Shown: positions 47,771 to 56,810 of the stretch, piece by piece
Numbering within the stretch: the first letter of the stretch is position 1
Layout of the letters: the number at the start of each line of letters is the position of its first letter
Assembly: GCA_000755425.1 (NCBI GenBank)
Contig: BBMT01000007.1
Span: 247,173-311,172, forward strand
Direction: 5' to 3'
Length of the DNA: 64,000 nucleotides
Source of the DNA: Vibrio maritimus
GTDB taxonomy: Bacteria; Pseudomonadota; Gammaproteobacteria; Enterobacterales; Vibrionaceae
The notes under the pieces: generated by a model
Told to the model about the DNA's origin: nothing
Databases searched by the model: none
The model's input: only the letters and a program-made list of their open reading frames with translations
Translations under genes and position numbers: made by a program

Positions 47771-49956
47771 ACACTTTAGTGAGAAAGGGTCTTCCCCTCA
47801 CCACACTGGCCATCTTGGTTCACAGTGCCGCTTACGCTTCACCAAAATCAGACCTAGAAACGGTGATTGTAACGGGATCGAAGATCCAAAGCACGATCGC
47901 GGATTCTGCAACAACCATGTGGGTAATCGATCAAAAAGAACTCGAAAAGCAGATCAATGCGGGCGCTGACTTAAAAGGTGCCCTCGGAAGGCTGATTCCA
48001 GGTTTTGACTTTGGTAGCGGAAGTCGTACCAACTACTCACAGAATCTACGTGGCGCTCAGCGCTGGTGATGATTGATGGCGTGTCGCTGAACTCAACGCG
48101 TGAGATAAGCCGCCAATTTGACAGTATTAACCCATTTAATATCGAGCGTGTTGAGGTGTTATCGGGTGCGACCGCATTATTTGGCGCGGGTGCATCGGGC
48201 GGTATCATCAATATCATAACCAAAAAAGGCGAGTCTGGAGAGTTGGGCGTTGAGGCTCGTATTGGCGGTGTGTCTGGCTTCAACAGCAGTGAAGATCTTA
48301 CCAAGCAGGCAGCCGTGGCTATTTCCGGTGGTAATGACACGGTGGCAGGTCGCCTTTCGGTTGCTTATGAGGGGAAAGGTGCTGCGTTTGATGGCGATGG
48401 CAGCATGATTATGCCCGACATAACACAAACAGACATGCAGTTTAACGATGCCGTTGATGTGATGGGTAATCTAGAGTTTAACTTTGATGAGCAACAGTCA
48501 CTATCCCTGACAGCGCAATACTACGACAGTCAGCAAGATACTGAGTATGGCGCGTATTTAGGCCCTAATTTGGCAGGCATTATGGGCTTTCCTGAGTTCA
48601 TTGAAATTCGAAAAGGTTTGAAGCTAGATGAACAGCCGTCAACAAAACGTACCTTCGTTAATGCACAGTATAAGCATGATGATGTGCTGTCTCATGCATT
48701 GCTAGCTCAACTCTACTACCGAGCGAAGAGCTAGGTTTTTTCCATTCCCAGACACTCAAACGCCTATGTATGGCTCATCTCAGCAAGACACCAGCATTTT
48801 TGGTGGCAAGTTGATGCTACAAAAAGAGTGGCAAAACGTGTCACTAAACTACGGTGGCGAGTACGCATCTGAGACATTTAGTGCAAAGCAGCGTGTGTTT
48901 GATCTTGCAACCGCGATGGCTTCGGGTGCGATGACGTTTGAAAAATTGCGTGAGCATCAGCGCTATCCAGATATCGATACTCAAAATGCCGCACTGTTTG
49001 CTCAAGCTAATTGGCGTGTAGCGCCAGATTGGTTGTTAACCGGAGGGGTTCGTTATCAACAAACGCGTTATGACGTTAGCGATTTCGTTGGCTTGTCTCA
49101 ACAAGAGTATGTGGCTCAAGGGTTAATTTCTGGTGCGGATGCAATACCTGGTGGCAGTTCATCGACGGATGTTTGGCTATTCAACGCGGGAGGCGTCTAT
49201 GATCTGTCAGATCGTCAGCAGCTATGGGCGAACTTTAGCCAAGGTTTCAATGTGCCAGATCCAGCAAAAGTTTACGGTAAAGGGACATACGATTATACCT
49301 CTAATCCAGGGCGAGCGACCTTAGTTAAGAGTGTCAATATTAACAACACGCCGCTACCGGGTGTAAAGACCAATTCGATTGAACTAGGTTGGCGTGCCGC
49401 AGGCGAGAGCTATCAGACTCAAGTAGCGGGTTACTACTCATTGTCGGATAAGACTCAGAAGATCAATACCAGCGATCTGACCTTAGATGTCGGCAATGAA
49501 GAGAGCCGTATTTATGGTATCGAAGGCCAGTTTGATTACTACTTCACGCAAAACATCTATGCCGGTATTCAAGGGCAATGGATCCGCAGTGAAGAGAAAA
49601 ATCAAGGTTCGTGGCAAGACATGTCAGTACAGTTTGCTAGTCCGTCAAGTGCAGTGACGAAAGTAGGCTATGACAATTTGAACTATGGTGCTGAGCTGTA
49701 CTTGCAATCTCTGGCAGATTACGAGGATGCAGATAACAACAAGCTAGATGGATACCATTTAGCAGGCTTAACGGGTTACTACGCACTGCCAGTTGGTCAA
49801 GTTAATTTCGGCATTGAGAACTTATTTAACACGGTTTACGAAACGATTTGGAGCCAGCGTGCTCAGGTTCTTTACGGAACGATTTCTGCCCCAGAACTGT
49901 TCCGTTACAACGGTCAAGGCCGCACTTTTGCACTTAGCTATAGCGCGGAGTTTTAA
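47767..49956 (+). CDS. iutA: Ferric aerobactin TonB-dependent receptor IutA (two frameshifts as given)
   Basis: A 729-residue receptor once one base is restored near 48054 (LRGRSALVMIDGVSL) and one removed near 48732 (YYRAKSRFFPFPDTQTPMYG). Signal peptide to about residue 24 (SAAYA), TonB box LETVIVTGS, plug motif RVEVLSGATALFGAGASGGI, and a barrel ending FALSYSAEF. Close resemblance to IutA and its position next to iuc genes identify the ligand as ferric aerobactin. It overlaps the MFS gene and is followed by a nitroreductase gene. Confidence 0.88.
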
Positions 49957-50090
49957 CCTTCATGTCGCTACAGTTCTTGAATCTCACCCTCGACATTCTG
50001 GGTAAAACTTTACTGAGCGACACACGTGGCGCTTCCCGAGAGGGAAGGTGGCCGCATTGGTCAGTCTACATGGCTATAGAAAAAATTATT

Positions 50091-50687
50091 ATGCACGATC
50101 TTAATTCCCTCTATCAGCGCGTTTCTTATCATGTTCATGAGATGCGCAAACCTGCGCCCGATAAGGCGCAAATGCAAGCCATATTGCAAGCGGCTATGAG
50201 TACTCCGGATCATGGTCGGTTACGTCCGTGGCATTTCTTGGTCGTCCAAGGAGACTCCATTACCAATCTAGTGGGTCATTTACGAGATGCTTGGCTAAGC
50301 CATGACACTAAAGTAACACCCGCGCAAGCGAACCGATTAGCAGACTATCTTAGTAACGCACCTAGCTTGGTGTTGATCTCCGCTCGCGTTCAAACACACA
50401 AGGAAGTAAGTCAGCAAGATCAGATCCTATCCGCAGCGGCCGCGTGTCAAATGACACTACTGGCAGCGGATCGTTTGGGATTTGGCGGTGTCTGGTATTC
50501 CACAGATGCGGTTGAATTGCCGGGTGTGCGTGAAATTCTCGGCCTTGGCAGTGAGCACTACCCGGTTGGATTTTTGGTCTTTGGTACGCCTATCGAAGTG
50601 CGACAAAAGCCAAGGTCGAATGTAGGTCAGTACACACAAGTTTGGCAAGCGCCTAATCAGTTGAGTCCATGGATGACGGAGAAGTAA
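50091..50687 (+). CDS. Nitroreductase family flavoprotein in the aerobactin operon
   Basis: A 198-residue FMN-binding nitroreductase of the YdjA-like short class: MRKPAPDKAQMQAILQAAMS, the FMN loop TPDHGRLRPWHFLVVQG, and AAACQMTLLAADRLGFGGVWYST. ATG 50091 is chosen because the family begins at that HDLNSLYQRVS region; upstream in-frame ATGs at 50070 and 49962 give an unmatched extension. It lies between iutA and iucA with one base to iucA, so it is part of the operon. A role as ferric-siderophore or flavin reductase that frees iron is plausible but unproven. Confidence 0.8.
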   Translation: MHDLNSLYQRVSYHVHEMRKPAPDKAQMQAILQAAMSTPDHGRLRPWHFLVVQGDSITNLVGHLRDAWLSHDTKVTPAQANRLADYLSNAPSLVLISARVQTHKEVSQQDQILSAAAACQMTLLAADRLGFGGVWYSTDAVELPGVREILGLGSEHYPVGFLVFGTPIEVRQKPRSNVGQYTQVWQAPNQLSPWMTEK

Positions 50688-50688
50688 A

Positions 50689-52710
50689 ATGGCACATTCA
50701 CTCAGTTTTCAATCGTTTTTTAACAGTCTTTTTGTTGATATGGATGGCCTGTTTATTAAAGCAGAGGTCATCGAGGCCGACATTGCGGGTAAACCGCGAA
50801 AATGCGCGTGTTTTTCACTATCTAACGGTGCATTATGGCTGCCCTTAAGCTATTTCTCTACCAACGGTCGTCATCGATATGCGCAAGAGATCTATCACGT
50901 TAACGATGGCTCAGCCTCTGAGGTATCCTTTCCTATTGCAGTCGATCTTGTTCTTGGATCCTTCGATATAGAGAATTCACAAAAGCGCGATCGCCTACTT
51001 CAACGTATTGGTGATTCCAATGACTATATTCAACGAGCGTCAACCTACAAGGCAAGACATGGCTCTGTAGCTGCACCAGCTCGATTTATTGAATCTGAGC
51101 AAGCGCTCGTAGGTGGGCACAGTATGCATCCTAGTCCGAAAAGTTGTGCGCCACTGTCCCACAGCGAACAGGCAGATTTCTTACCTGAATTTGAAGCTGA
51201 GTTTGAAATCGAGTGGTTTGCAGTCGCGAAACAGCAGCTTGTGGGCGAGGCGCAGGTTGAGACTTTAGAACATCATTTGCAAACCTTGTTTGAATTATCA
51301 ATACCAGAAGAAAGCCGAACTATTATTGCAGATGATTATCTGCCTTACCCTATGCACCCTTTGCAGGCAAAGGCTTGGCGCTTGTCTCAAGAGGCCGTCG
51401 AGCTGAAAGGTGATGTCGTTGATTTGCAGTTGCGAAGCGGTGGTTGGCAGGCAACATCGTCCTGTCGCGCTATCTATCACCCTGACATGCCGTGGATGTT
51501 AAAGGTGTCACTACCTATCAAATTGACCAACTCGCTGCGCCTTTTGACGGCCAAGGAAGCAAGACGTGGCACGCTTTTTAGTCAGCTACTTTGTCATGAA
51601 GCTGGTCAAGAACTGGTTCAAAGGCTGCCAACCACCACGTTTATTGAAGAGCCCGCATGGATAACTATTTGCTCGAAACAAGGACATGAACTTGATCTGC
51701 CACTAGTGAGTTTTCGTGACAACCCGTTTTTCACATCGCTTTATGAACTTGAAACGGGTGAACATGAAGTCAGCGTTCATGACAAAACGAAGGATCATCA
51801 TCTTCTAGCGACTGCAAATCAGATTTGTGTTGGGCAAAGTGAGTCTCAAGTCGTTACCTGGGTTAAGCAGGTTGCAGCAGCACAATCAATGAGCGTAGAA
51901 GAAGCCGCCTGTTTATGGTTAGGGCACTTTATGCAGCATGTGATGGCACCACTGTGTGTCGCTCGCAGCGACTATGGCCTGATCCTTCTCGCTCACCAGC
52001 AAAATATTGTACTAAAAATTGAGGAAGGCCTGCCGATTGGCATGATGTACCGCGATTGTCAGGGAAGTGGTATCACTGAGCTTGCATTGCAGCGCTTCGC
52101 ATCGGTGTTTGAACATGTCGATCCGGAATACTTTATGCCGAGTGAACAGGTGAACCCGTACCTTGCCTATTATCTTATCGGTAATTCTTTAATGAACACG
52201 GTGTCTGCGATTGCGGCAGGTGGTTTGGCAACAGAAGAAAAATTGTATGAGGTGTGCCGAGAGCACTTAGCTGGACTGGCGGCAGCTCATCCTCTGGATC
52301 CTTCTTTCTATGACTATTTGCTGAATTCTCCGACTCTACGCTGGAAACGAAACTTCTTGTGCTTCTTGGAAGAAAATAATGAAGCCACACTATCGAACCC
52401 TGCTGAAATTTATCGTGACATTACTAATCCGCTATTAGGACGAAACCTGCCCCTGTGTACCAAACCACTGCCAGATGACACATACATTAGCGTTTATTCG
52501 ACCAGTCACAATGAGTGGTCATTAGTATCCAATTCGATTGAGCGTGGCCGCGTTACTGCCGATCTTTACGACGATTTAGTGACGGTTAAGATAGCAGCAA
52601 AAGAAAGTTTGGTGTGGTGGTCTGCCATCGAGCATGTTTTTATCATTTCGATGTGGCGCTGGTTCAGTGCCCGATGCACCCTCATTTATGAGCCACGTTT
52701 TGGAAGATAA
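50689..52710 (+). CDS. iucA: Aerobactin synthetase subunit IucA (with iucB reading on in frame)
   Basis: NIS synthetase that joins citrate to N6-acetyl-N6-hydroxylysine. Residues 1 to about 590 align with IucA: GGHSMHPSPKSCAPLSHSE, YPMHPLQAKAWRLSQE, KVSLPIKLTNSLRLLTAKEA, YGLILLAHQQNIVLKI, MMYRDCQGSGI and the terminal NPLLGRNLPL. The last 80 residues of the open frame read into what should be the IucB N-terminus, with no stop between. Either the two are fused or a missing base hides an iucA stop near 52512 (with iucB starting at ATG 52475). The start is one base after the nitroreductase stop. Confidence 0.88.
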   Translation: MAHSLSFQSFFNSLFVDMDGLFIKAEVIEADIAGKPRKCACFSLSNGALWLPLSYFSTNGRHRYAQEIYHVNDGSASEVSFPIAVDLVLGSFDIENSQKRDRLLQRIGDSNDYIQRASTYKARHGSVAAPARFIESEQALVGGHSMHPSPKSCAPLSHSEQADFLPEFEAEFEIEWFAVAKQQLVGEAQVETLEHHLQTLFELSIPEESRTIIADDYLPYPMHPLQAKAWRLSQEAVELKGDVVDLQLRSGGWQATSSCRAIYHPDMPWMLKVSLPIKLTNSLRLLTAKEARRGTLFSQLLCHEAGQELVQRLPTTTFIEEPAWITICSKQGHELDLPLVSFRDNPFFTSLYELETGEHEVSVHDKTKDHHLLATANQICVGQSESQVVTWVKQVAAAQSMSVEEAACLWLGHFMQHVMAPLCVARSDYGLILLAHQQNIVLKIEEGLPIGMMYRDCQGSGITELALQRFASVFEHVDPEYFMPSEQVNPYLAYYLIGNSLMNTVSAIAAGGLATEEKLYEVCREHLAGLAAAHPLDPSFYDYLLNSPTLRWKRNFLCFLEENNEATLSNPAEIYRDITNPLLGRNLPLCTKPLPDDTYISVYSTSHNEWSLVSNSIERGRVTADLYDDLVTVKIAAKESLVWWSAIEHVFIISMWRWFSARCTLIYEPRFGR

Positions 52711-53406
52711 GGATCTGCTTAGTCGTTCAGCATTTCTTCAGCACGCGCCGATTTGGCACCGCCCAGACAGTAAACCAGATAGGCAAATAGAGCAGCGAAC
52801 TGAGCATGGAATTCAATACCCAACGCGACCGGCAAAGCCAGAAGATGTGTTCTATCAACGATACCTCTATCGAGAGAAGCGAGTGGTGTCTTTTAGAAAA
52901 GCGCAGCTGCCACGGGATCTTAATGGTTTCCATCGCTGGCATAACGATCCTGCAATTGCGCCAGTTTGGGAACTCAGCGGTTCCAAGGCGTCTCATCAAG
53001 AGTATCTGAGCAAGATGGAAAGCGATCCTCATCAGTTCCCGGTTATTGGAGAATTTGACGGTATCCCCTTTGGCTATTTTGAGATTTATTGGACGGCGGA
53101 AGATCGACTTGGGCCATTCTATGATGTTGATAAGTTTGATCGTGGGGCTCATATGCTCTCAGCGAATGCGCGTTTTCGAGGCTGGCGTTACTTTTCTGCT
53201 TGGTCGCGAAGCATCGTGCACTATTGTTTTTTGGCGGATCTCAACACTCAAAATGTGATGGGTGAACCTCGTGCAGATAATAAAAAGTGTTGGCACTGAC
53301 AGAGCGAATAGGATTTGAACACCTTTTCGACTTTGATTTTCCACACAAAAGAGCAGCGATGCTGCAATGTCGACGACAGCGCTTCTTTGATGTTTACGCT
53401 ATTTAA
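52475..53406 (+). CDS. iucB: N6-hydroxylysine acetyltransferase IucB (frameshifted as given)
   Basis: GNAT-type acetyltransferase that acetylates N6-hydroxylysine. The coding path switches frame near 52650, 52687 and in the five-A run at 53282-53286; one base at each joins AIEHVFIISDVALVQCPM, HVLEDKDLLSRSAFLQHAP, the core (HRWHNDPAIAPVWELSGSKA, GYFEIYWTAEDRLGPFYD, FDRGAHMLSANARFRG) and the tail VLALTERIGFEHLFDFDFPH ending at 53406. The core is unmistakably IucB. The start is uncertain: ATG 52475 overlaps iucA, or the protein is fused to IucA. Confidence 0.8.
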
Positions 53407-53444
53407 GCAGATAAGAAAGTACCTATCAGGCTAGGAAAAATACA

Positions 53445-54764
53445 ATGAAAACAGTTGATTTTGATTTGGTTGGAGTGGGCATTGGTCCTTTCAACTTAAG
53501 TATCGCGGCGTTAGCTGCACCCAGGACAGAGTTAAAAAGCCAATTTTATGAACGTAAACCTGAATTTGCGTGGCATCCGGGACTATTGCTGAATCACGCC
53601 AAGATGCAAACCTCGTTTTTAAAGGACTTAGTTACGGCCGTAGACCCTACCAGCCCCTACACGTTTATGAACTACTTGGTGAAAAATCAGAAATTCTATC
53701 CATTCACTGCGCGTGGTGATTTTATGATTTCGAGGCTAGAGTTTTCCGATTATATGGCGTGGACAGCTAAGCAGCTCCCGAACACCCAATTTGCCACTGA
53801 CATTAGTGAGGTGCGCTTTGCTGAGGATCACTTTGTGATTACCGCAAATGGCGAGTCGGTGACCAGCCGTCATTTGGTTGTTGGTACGGGAACGCAGCCA
53901 GTGGTGCCAGAATGCGCAGAGGATAAGCTTAGCGATCATTGTTTCCACGCCCACGAAATGATGGTGCGTAAGCCAGATTTAACGGGCAAACGCATTGCAA
54001 TTATCGGCGGTGGGCAAACAGGTGCGGATATCTTTCAGCATGTTTTTGCCGGTGATTTTGGTAAGCCGAGACAACTTGATTGGGTGTCACGCCGTGCAAA
54101 TCTAGAAGGCTAGATGAAAGCTGTTTTAGCGACCAGTTTTTTATGCCGGACTATGTGAATCAGTTTTATCATCTCGACAAGGAGCGACAAGCGCGTGAGG
54201 TGTCCCGTCAAAAGCTCACCAGCGATGGGATCACCGATGACTGTTTGACGTCGATTTATCAGAGTTTGTATCACGATAAGTATGTATTAAGAAACCCAAA
54301 GTGGTGGACAGTGCAGCCGCATCAAGAGCTTGTAGGGCTAGATTTGTCAGGCAAACAACATCAGTTGCGACTTCGTCATGGCGTTACGGAACACGAGAAA
54401 GTCCTTGAAGCTGACGTTGTGATTCTATGTACAGGCTTTAAGCGTGTGTTGGCACCTTGCTTCAAGACATTGCCGATAAGCTGCAATTGGATGAGTTTTC
54501 TAGGCCATTACTTAACTCTGAGTAGCTGCGCATTGGAAGCAGCCTTGTGACAACAAGTTGTTTGTAGTGAATTCAGGTACCCATAACCATGGAATCATTG
54601 AACCACAATTGAGTCTTGCGGCGTGGCGAGCAGCGAAAATTCTCAATCATGCTAATGGCGATGAGCTGTATCATCATGGCGATAGTAGCAACGTGATGGA
54701 GTGGGGCTTAAACTCAGTTCAAGAGGACAGAGCTAAAGTCGCCGAGATGGACTTATCGAGTTAG
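53445..54764 (+). CDS. iucD: L-lysine N6-monooxygenase IucD (three frameshifts as given)
   Basis: FAD- and NADPH-dependent lysine hydroxylase, first step of aerobactin synthesis. FAD motif VGVGIGPFNLSIAAL at the N-terminus, HPGLLLNHAKMQTSFLKDLV, NADPH motif IIGGGQTGADIF near 190 and the C-terminal NSGTHNHGIIEPQLSLAAWR. Breaks near 54109, 54456 and 54524 are each healed by one base, giving 440 residues, the normal length. It follows iucB by 38 bases and ends the locus. Confidence 0.88.
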
Positions 54765-54780
54765 CCGCTCTGCAGATAAC

Positions 54781-54820
54781 AATCAGCCCCACAAGCGAAC
54801 GCTCGTGGGGCTGATTTTAT
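54781..54820. terminator. Bidirectional terminator between iucD and eda
   Basis: Long stem AATCAGCCCCACAAGCG pairing with CGCTCGTGGGGCTGATT, with TTTTATTTA after it on the plus strand; ends the aerobactin unit and, in reverse, eda. Confidence 0.85.
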
Positions 54821-54836
54821 TTAGTTAAATGTTGGA

Positions 54837-55460
54837 TTAGTTAACGTGAGCAACGGCGTCCTTCACCAATTGACCAAGCTCTTCCCAGCGGCCTTCGTCG
54901 ATAAGGTTCGTTGGAACCATCCAAGTACCACCACATGCTAGTACAGATTTGATGGATAGGTAGTCATCTACATTATTCAGACTTACACCACCTGTAGGCA
55001 TAAATTTCACAGGGTAAACGGCTGTCAGCGCTTTTAGCATGCCTACACCGCCAGATGGCTCTGCTGGGAAGAATTTCAATGTACGTAGACCCATTTCCAT
55101 AGCCTGTTCAACTAGGCTTGGGTTATTAACGCCCGGTACGATTGGTACGTTTTTGTCGATGCAATATTGAACTGTGCGCGGGTTGAAGCCTGGGCTTACG
55201 ATAAAATCAACGCCTGCTTCAATCGCTTGATCGACTTGCTCGTTAGTAAGAACGGTACCTGCGCCAATCAGCATCTCTGGGTAGGCTTGACGCATTGCAG
55301 CAATCGCGTCGGCTGCACACTCGGTGCGGAAGGTGATTTCTGCACATGGCATGCCGTTGTCTACTAGTGCTTTACCTAGAGGAATAGCATCTTCAACTTT
55401 GTTGATGGCAATTACAGGAATTACTTTTAGGTTTGCTAGCTGTTCGTTTAGGGTTGTCAT
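54837..55460 (-). CDS. eda: KDPG/KHG aldolase
   Basis: A 207-residue class I aldolase. AEITFRTECA has the catalytic Glu (near 42), MLIGAGTVLTNEQVDQAIEAG the beta-barrel strand and LKFFPAEPSGG the Schiff-base lysine (near 130). It splits 2-keto-3-deoxy-6-phosphogluconate to pyruvate and glyceraldehyde-3-phosphate. It lies 14 bases downstream of kdgK in a minus-strand operon, the last two steps of uronate catabolism. Intact. Confidence 0.95.
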   Translation of the reverse strand: MTTLNEQLANLKVIPVIAINKVEDAIPLGKALVDNGMPCAEITFRTECAADAIAAMRQAYPEMLIGAGTVLTNEQVDQAIEAGVDFIVSPGFNPRTVQYCIDKNVPIVPGVNNPSLVEQAMEMGLRTLKFFPAEPSGGVGMLKALTAVYPVKFMPTGGVSLNNVDDYLSIKSVLACGGTWMVPTNLIDEGRWEELGQLVKDAVAHVN

Positions 55461-55474
55461 TTGTCTTTGTCCTA

Positions 55475-56404
55475 CTAATCAAGAGTTGGCGTTGCTGTGT
55501 TAGGAATAATAGCACCGCGGTACTGAATTACTGTGCCTGCAACTTTGTGTCCCATCGCGGCTGAACTAAATGCGTCGCCACCGGTTAGGCGCTTGGCAAG
55601 ATAACCCGCGCTGAATGAGTCGCCTGCAGCTGTGGTATCGATCACAGAATTTACGGGCTTGGGTGCGACATACTCTGCGCGACCTTCGCTAAGCACGAGG
55701 CACTCTTTTGCGCCGCGCTTAATGGCAATTTCGCTGACACCTGCATGTTGAGTGCGCTCGATGCACTCCTCTAGGCATGTGTCGCCAAACAAGTCTTGGT
55801 CATCTTCGAAGGTAAGGAGTGCAGTGTCGGTGAAACCAAGCATCGCAAGGTATGTGCGCTGAGCGGTATCACGGTTCGCCCATAGCTTTGGACGATAGTT
55901 GTTGTCGAAGAATACGCTGCCGCCCTTGGCTTTAAACTTCTCCAGGAAGCTAAATAGGGTGTCACGTCCCGAGTCGGTCAAAATAGCTAAGGTAATGCCG
56001 CTTAGATAAACCGCATCGTAATCCATCAATGAATCAACAAGGGATTGGCTTTCTGGTTGATCAAACACGAACTTGGCTGCTGCGTCGCTGCGCCAGTAGA
56101 AGAAGGTGCGCTCGCCAGTTTCATCTGTCTCGATGTGATAAAGACCGGGCATTTTGTCGTTTAGACGCAACACTTGGTCGGTATCGATGCCTTCGTCCGA
56201 CCACGCTTTGAGCATTTCAGATGAGAAAGGGTCGTTGCCTAGTGCGGTAATGTAGCTTACTGAAATGTTGTTATTTTTCGTCAAACGAGAAAGATACAGC
56301 GCCGTGTTTAATGTATCACCACCGAAAGTTTGCTTCAGTAGATCTTCTTTGCGTTGTAGCTCCACCATGCATTCGCCGATGATTGCTATTTTGTATTGGC
56401 TCAT
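55475..56404 (-). CDS. kdgK: 2-dehydro-3-deoxygluconokinase
   Basis: A 309-residue PfkB-family kinase. IGECMVELQRKEDLLKQTFGGDTLNTALYL at the N-terminus is split here by function: the GGDTLNTA sugar site typical of KDG kinases, and the C-terminal DTTAAGDSFSAGYLAKRL holds the catalytic Asp and ATP anion hole. It phosphorylates KDG to KDPG. First gene of the kdgK-eda unit; a KdgR-like box lies about 220 bases upstream in the region shared with a divergent symporter. Confidence 0.93.
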   Translation of the reverse strand: MSQYKIAIIGECMVELQRKEDLLKQTFGGDTLNTALYLSRLTKNNNISVSYITALGNDPFSSEMLKAWSDEGIDTDQVLRLNDKMPGLYHIETDETGERTFFYWRSDAAAKFVFDQPESQSLVDSLMDYDAVYLSGITLAILTDSGRDTLFSFLEKFKAKGGSVFFDNNYRPKLWANRDTAQRTYLAMLGFTDTALLTFEDDQDLFGDTCLEECIERTQHAGVSEIAIKRGAKECLVLSEGRAEYVAPKPVNSVIDTTAAGDSFSAGYLAKRLTGGDAFSSAAMGHKVAGTVIQYRGAIIPNTATPTLD

Positions 56405-56810
56405 AGTCAGATATCCAGCTTGAGAGTGATCCGTCTTATCAGTGTCTACTGAATTAAGGTCGGTCTGTAAGAATATGATTTAATGAAACTAAATAGTTAA
56501 AGTGTGCTGGCTAGGTTACATCGTAAAAATAGTGAGTAGACGTTAACCAAAGCGGTTTGAGATAACATGATTTTAGTATCATTCACACCTTTCTAGAAAC
56601 AATTAGATAATCAAATTTTATTTGAAACATTGTTTTAATATGCTCTAATTTACCAGTGAAACTTGAAGTTAGGTAGTAATATTTCTACTTTAAATGACTA
56701 AATGTGATTTAAGTCGAGTTTCATTGTTGCGGTCATTGAGCTCTCTATAGGCGACGAACCGAAAGTCATGAATCGTGACTAATGAAAAATGATGATGCAT
56801 AAGGAGAAGT
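56405..56810. promoter_or_regulatory. Divergent promoter region kdgK / symporter C
   Basis: About 400 AT-rich bases without a gene. It contains the KdgR-like site at 56621 and several TATAAT-like stretches; AAGGAG at 56800 serves the symporter start. Confidence 0.5.
56621..56639. promoter_or_regulatory. KdgR-like operator between kdgK and symporter C
   Basis: TTTGAAACATTGTTTTAAT contains GAAACATTGTTT, the core of the enterobacterial KdgR box. It has the same 7-5-7 layout as the site at 34708. Confidence 0.6.

Noticed and set aside
44605..54764. Vibrioferrin (pvs/pvu) locus
   Set aside because: The presence of IucB-type acetyltransferase, IucD-type lysine hydroxylase and IutA-like receptor, and absence of a PvsE-type decarboxylase, identify aerobactin.
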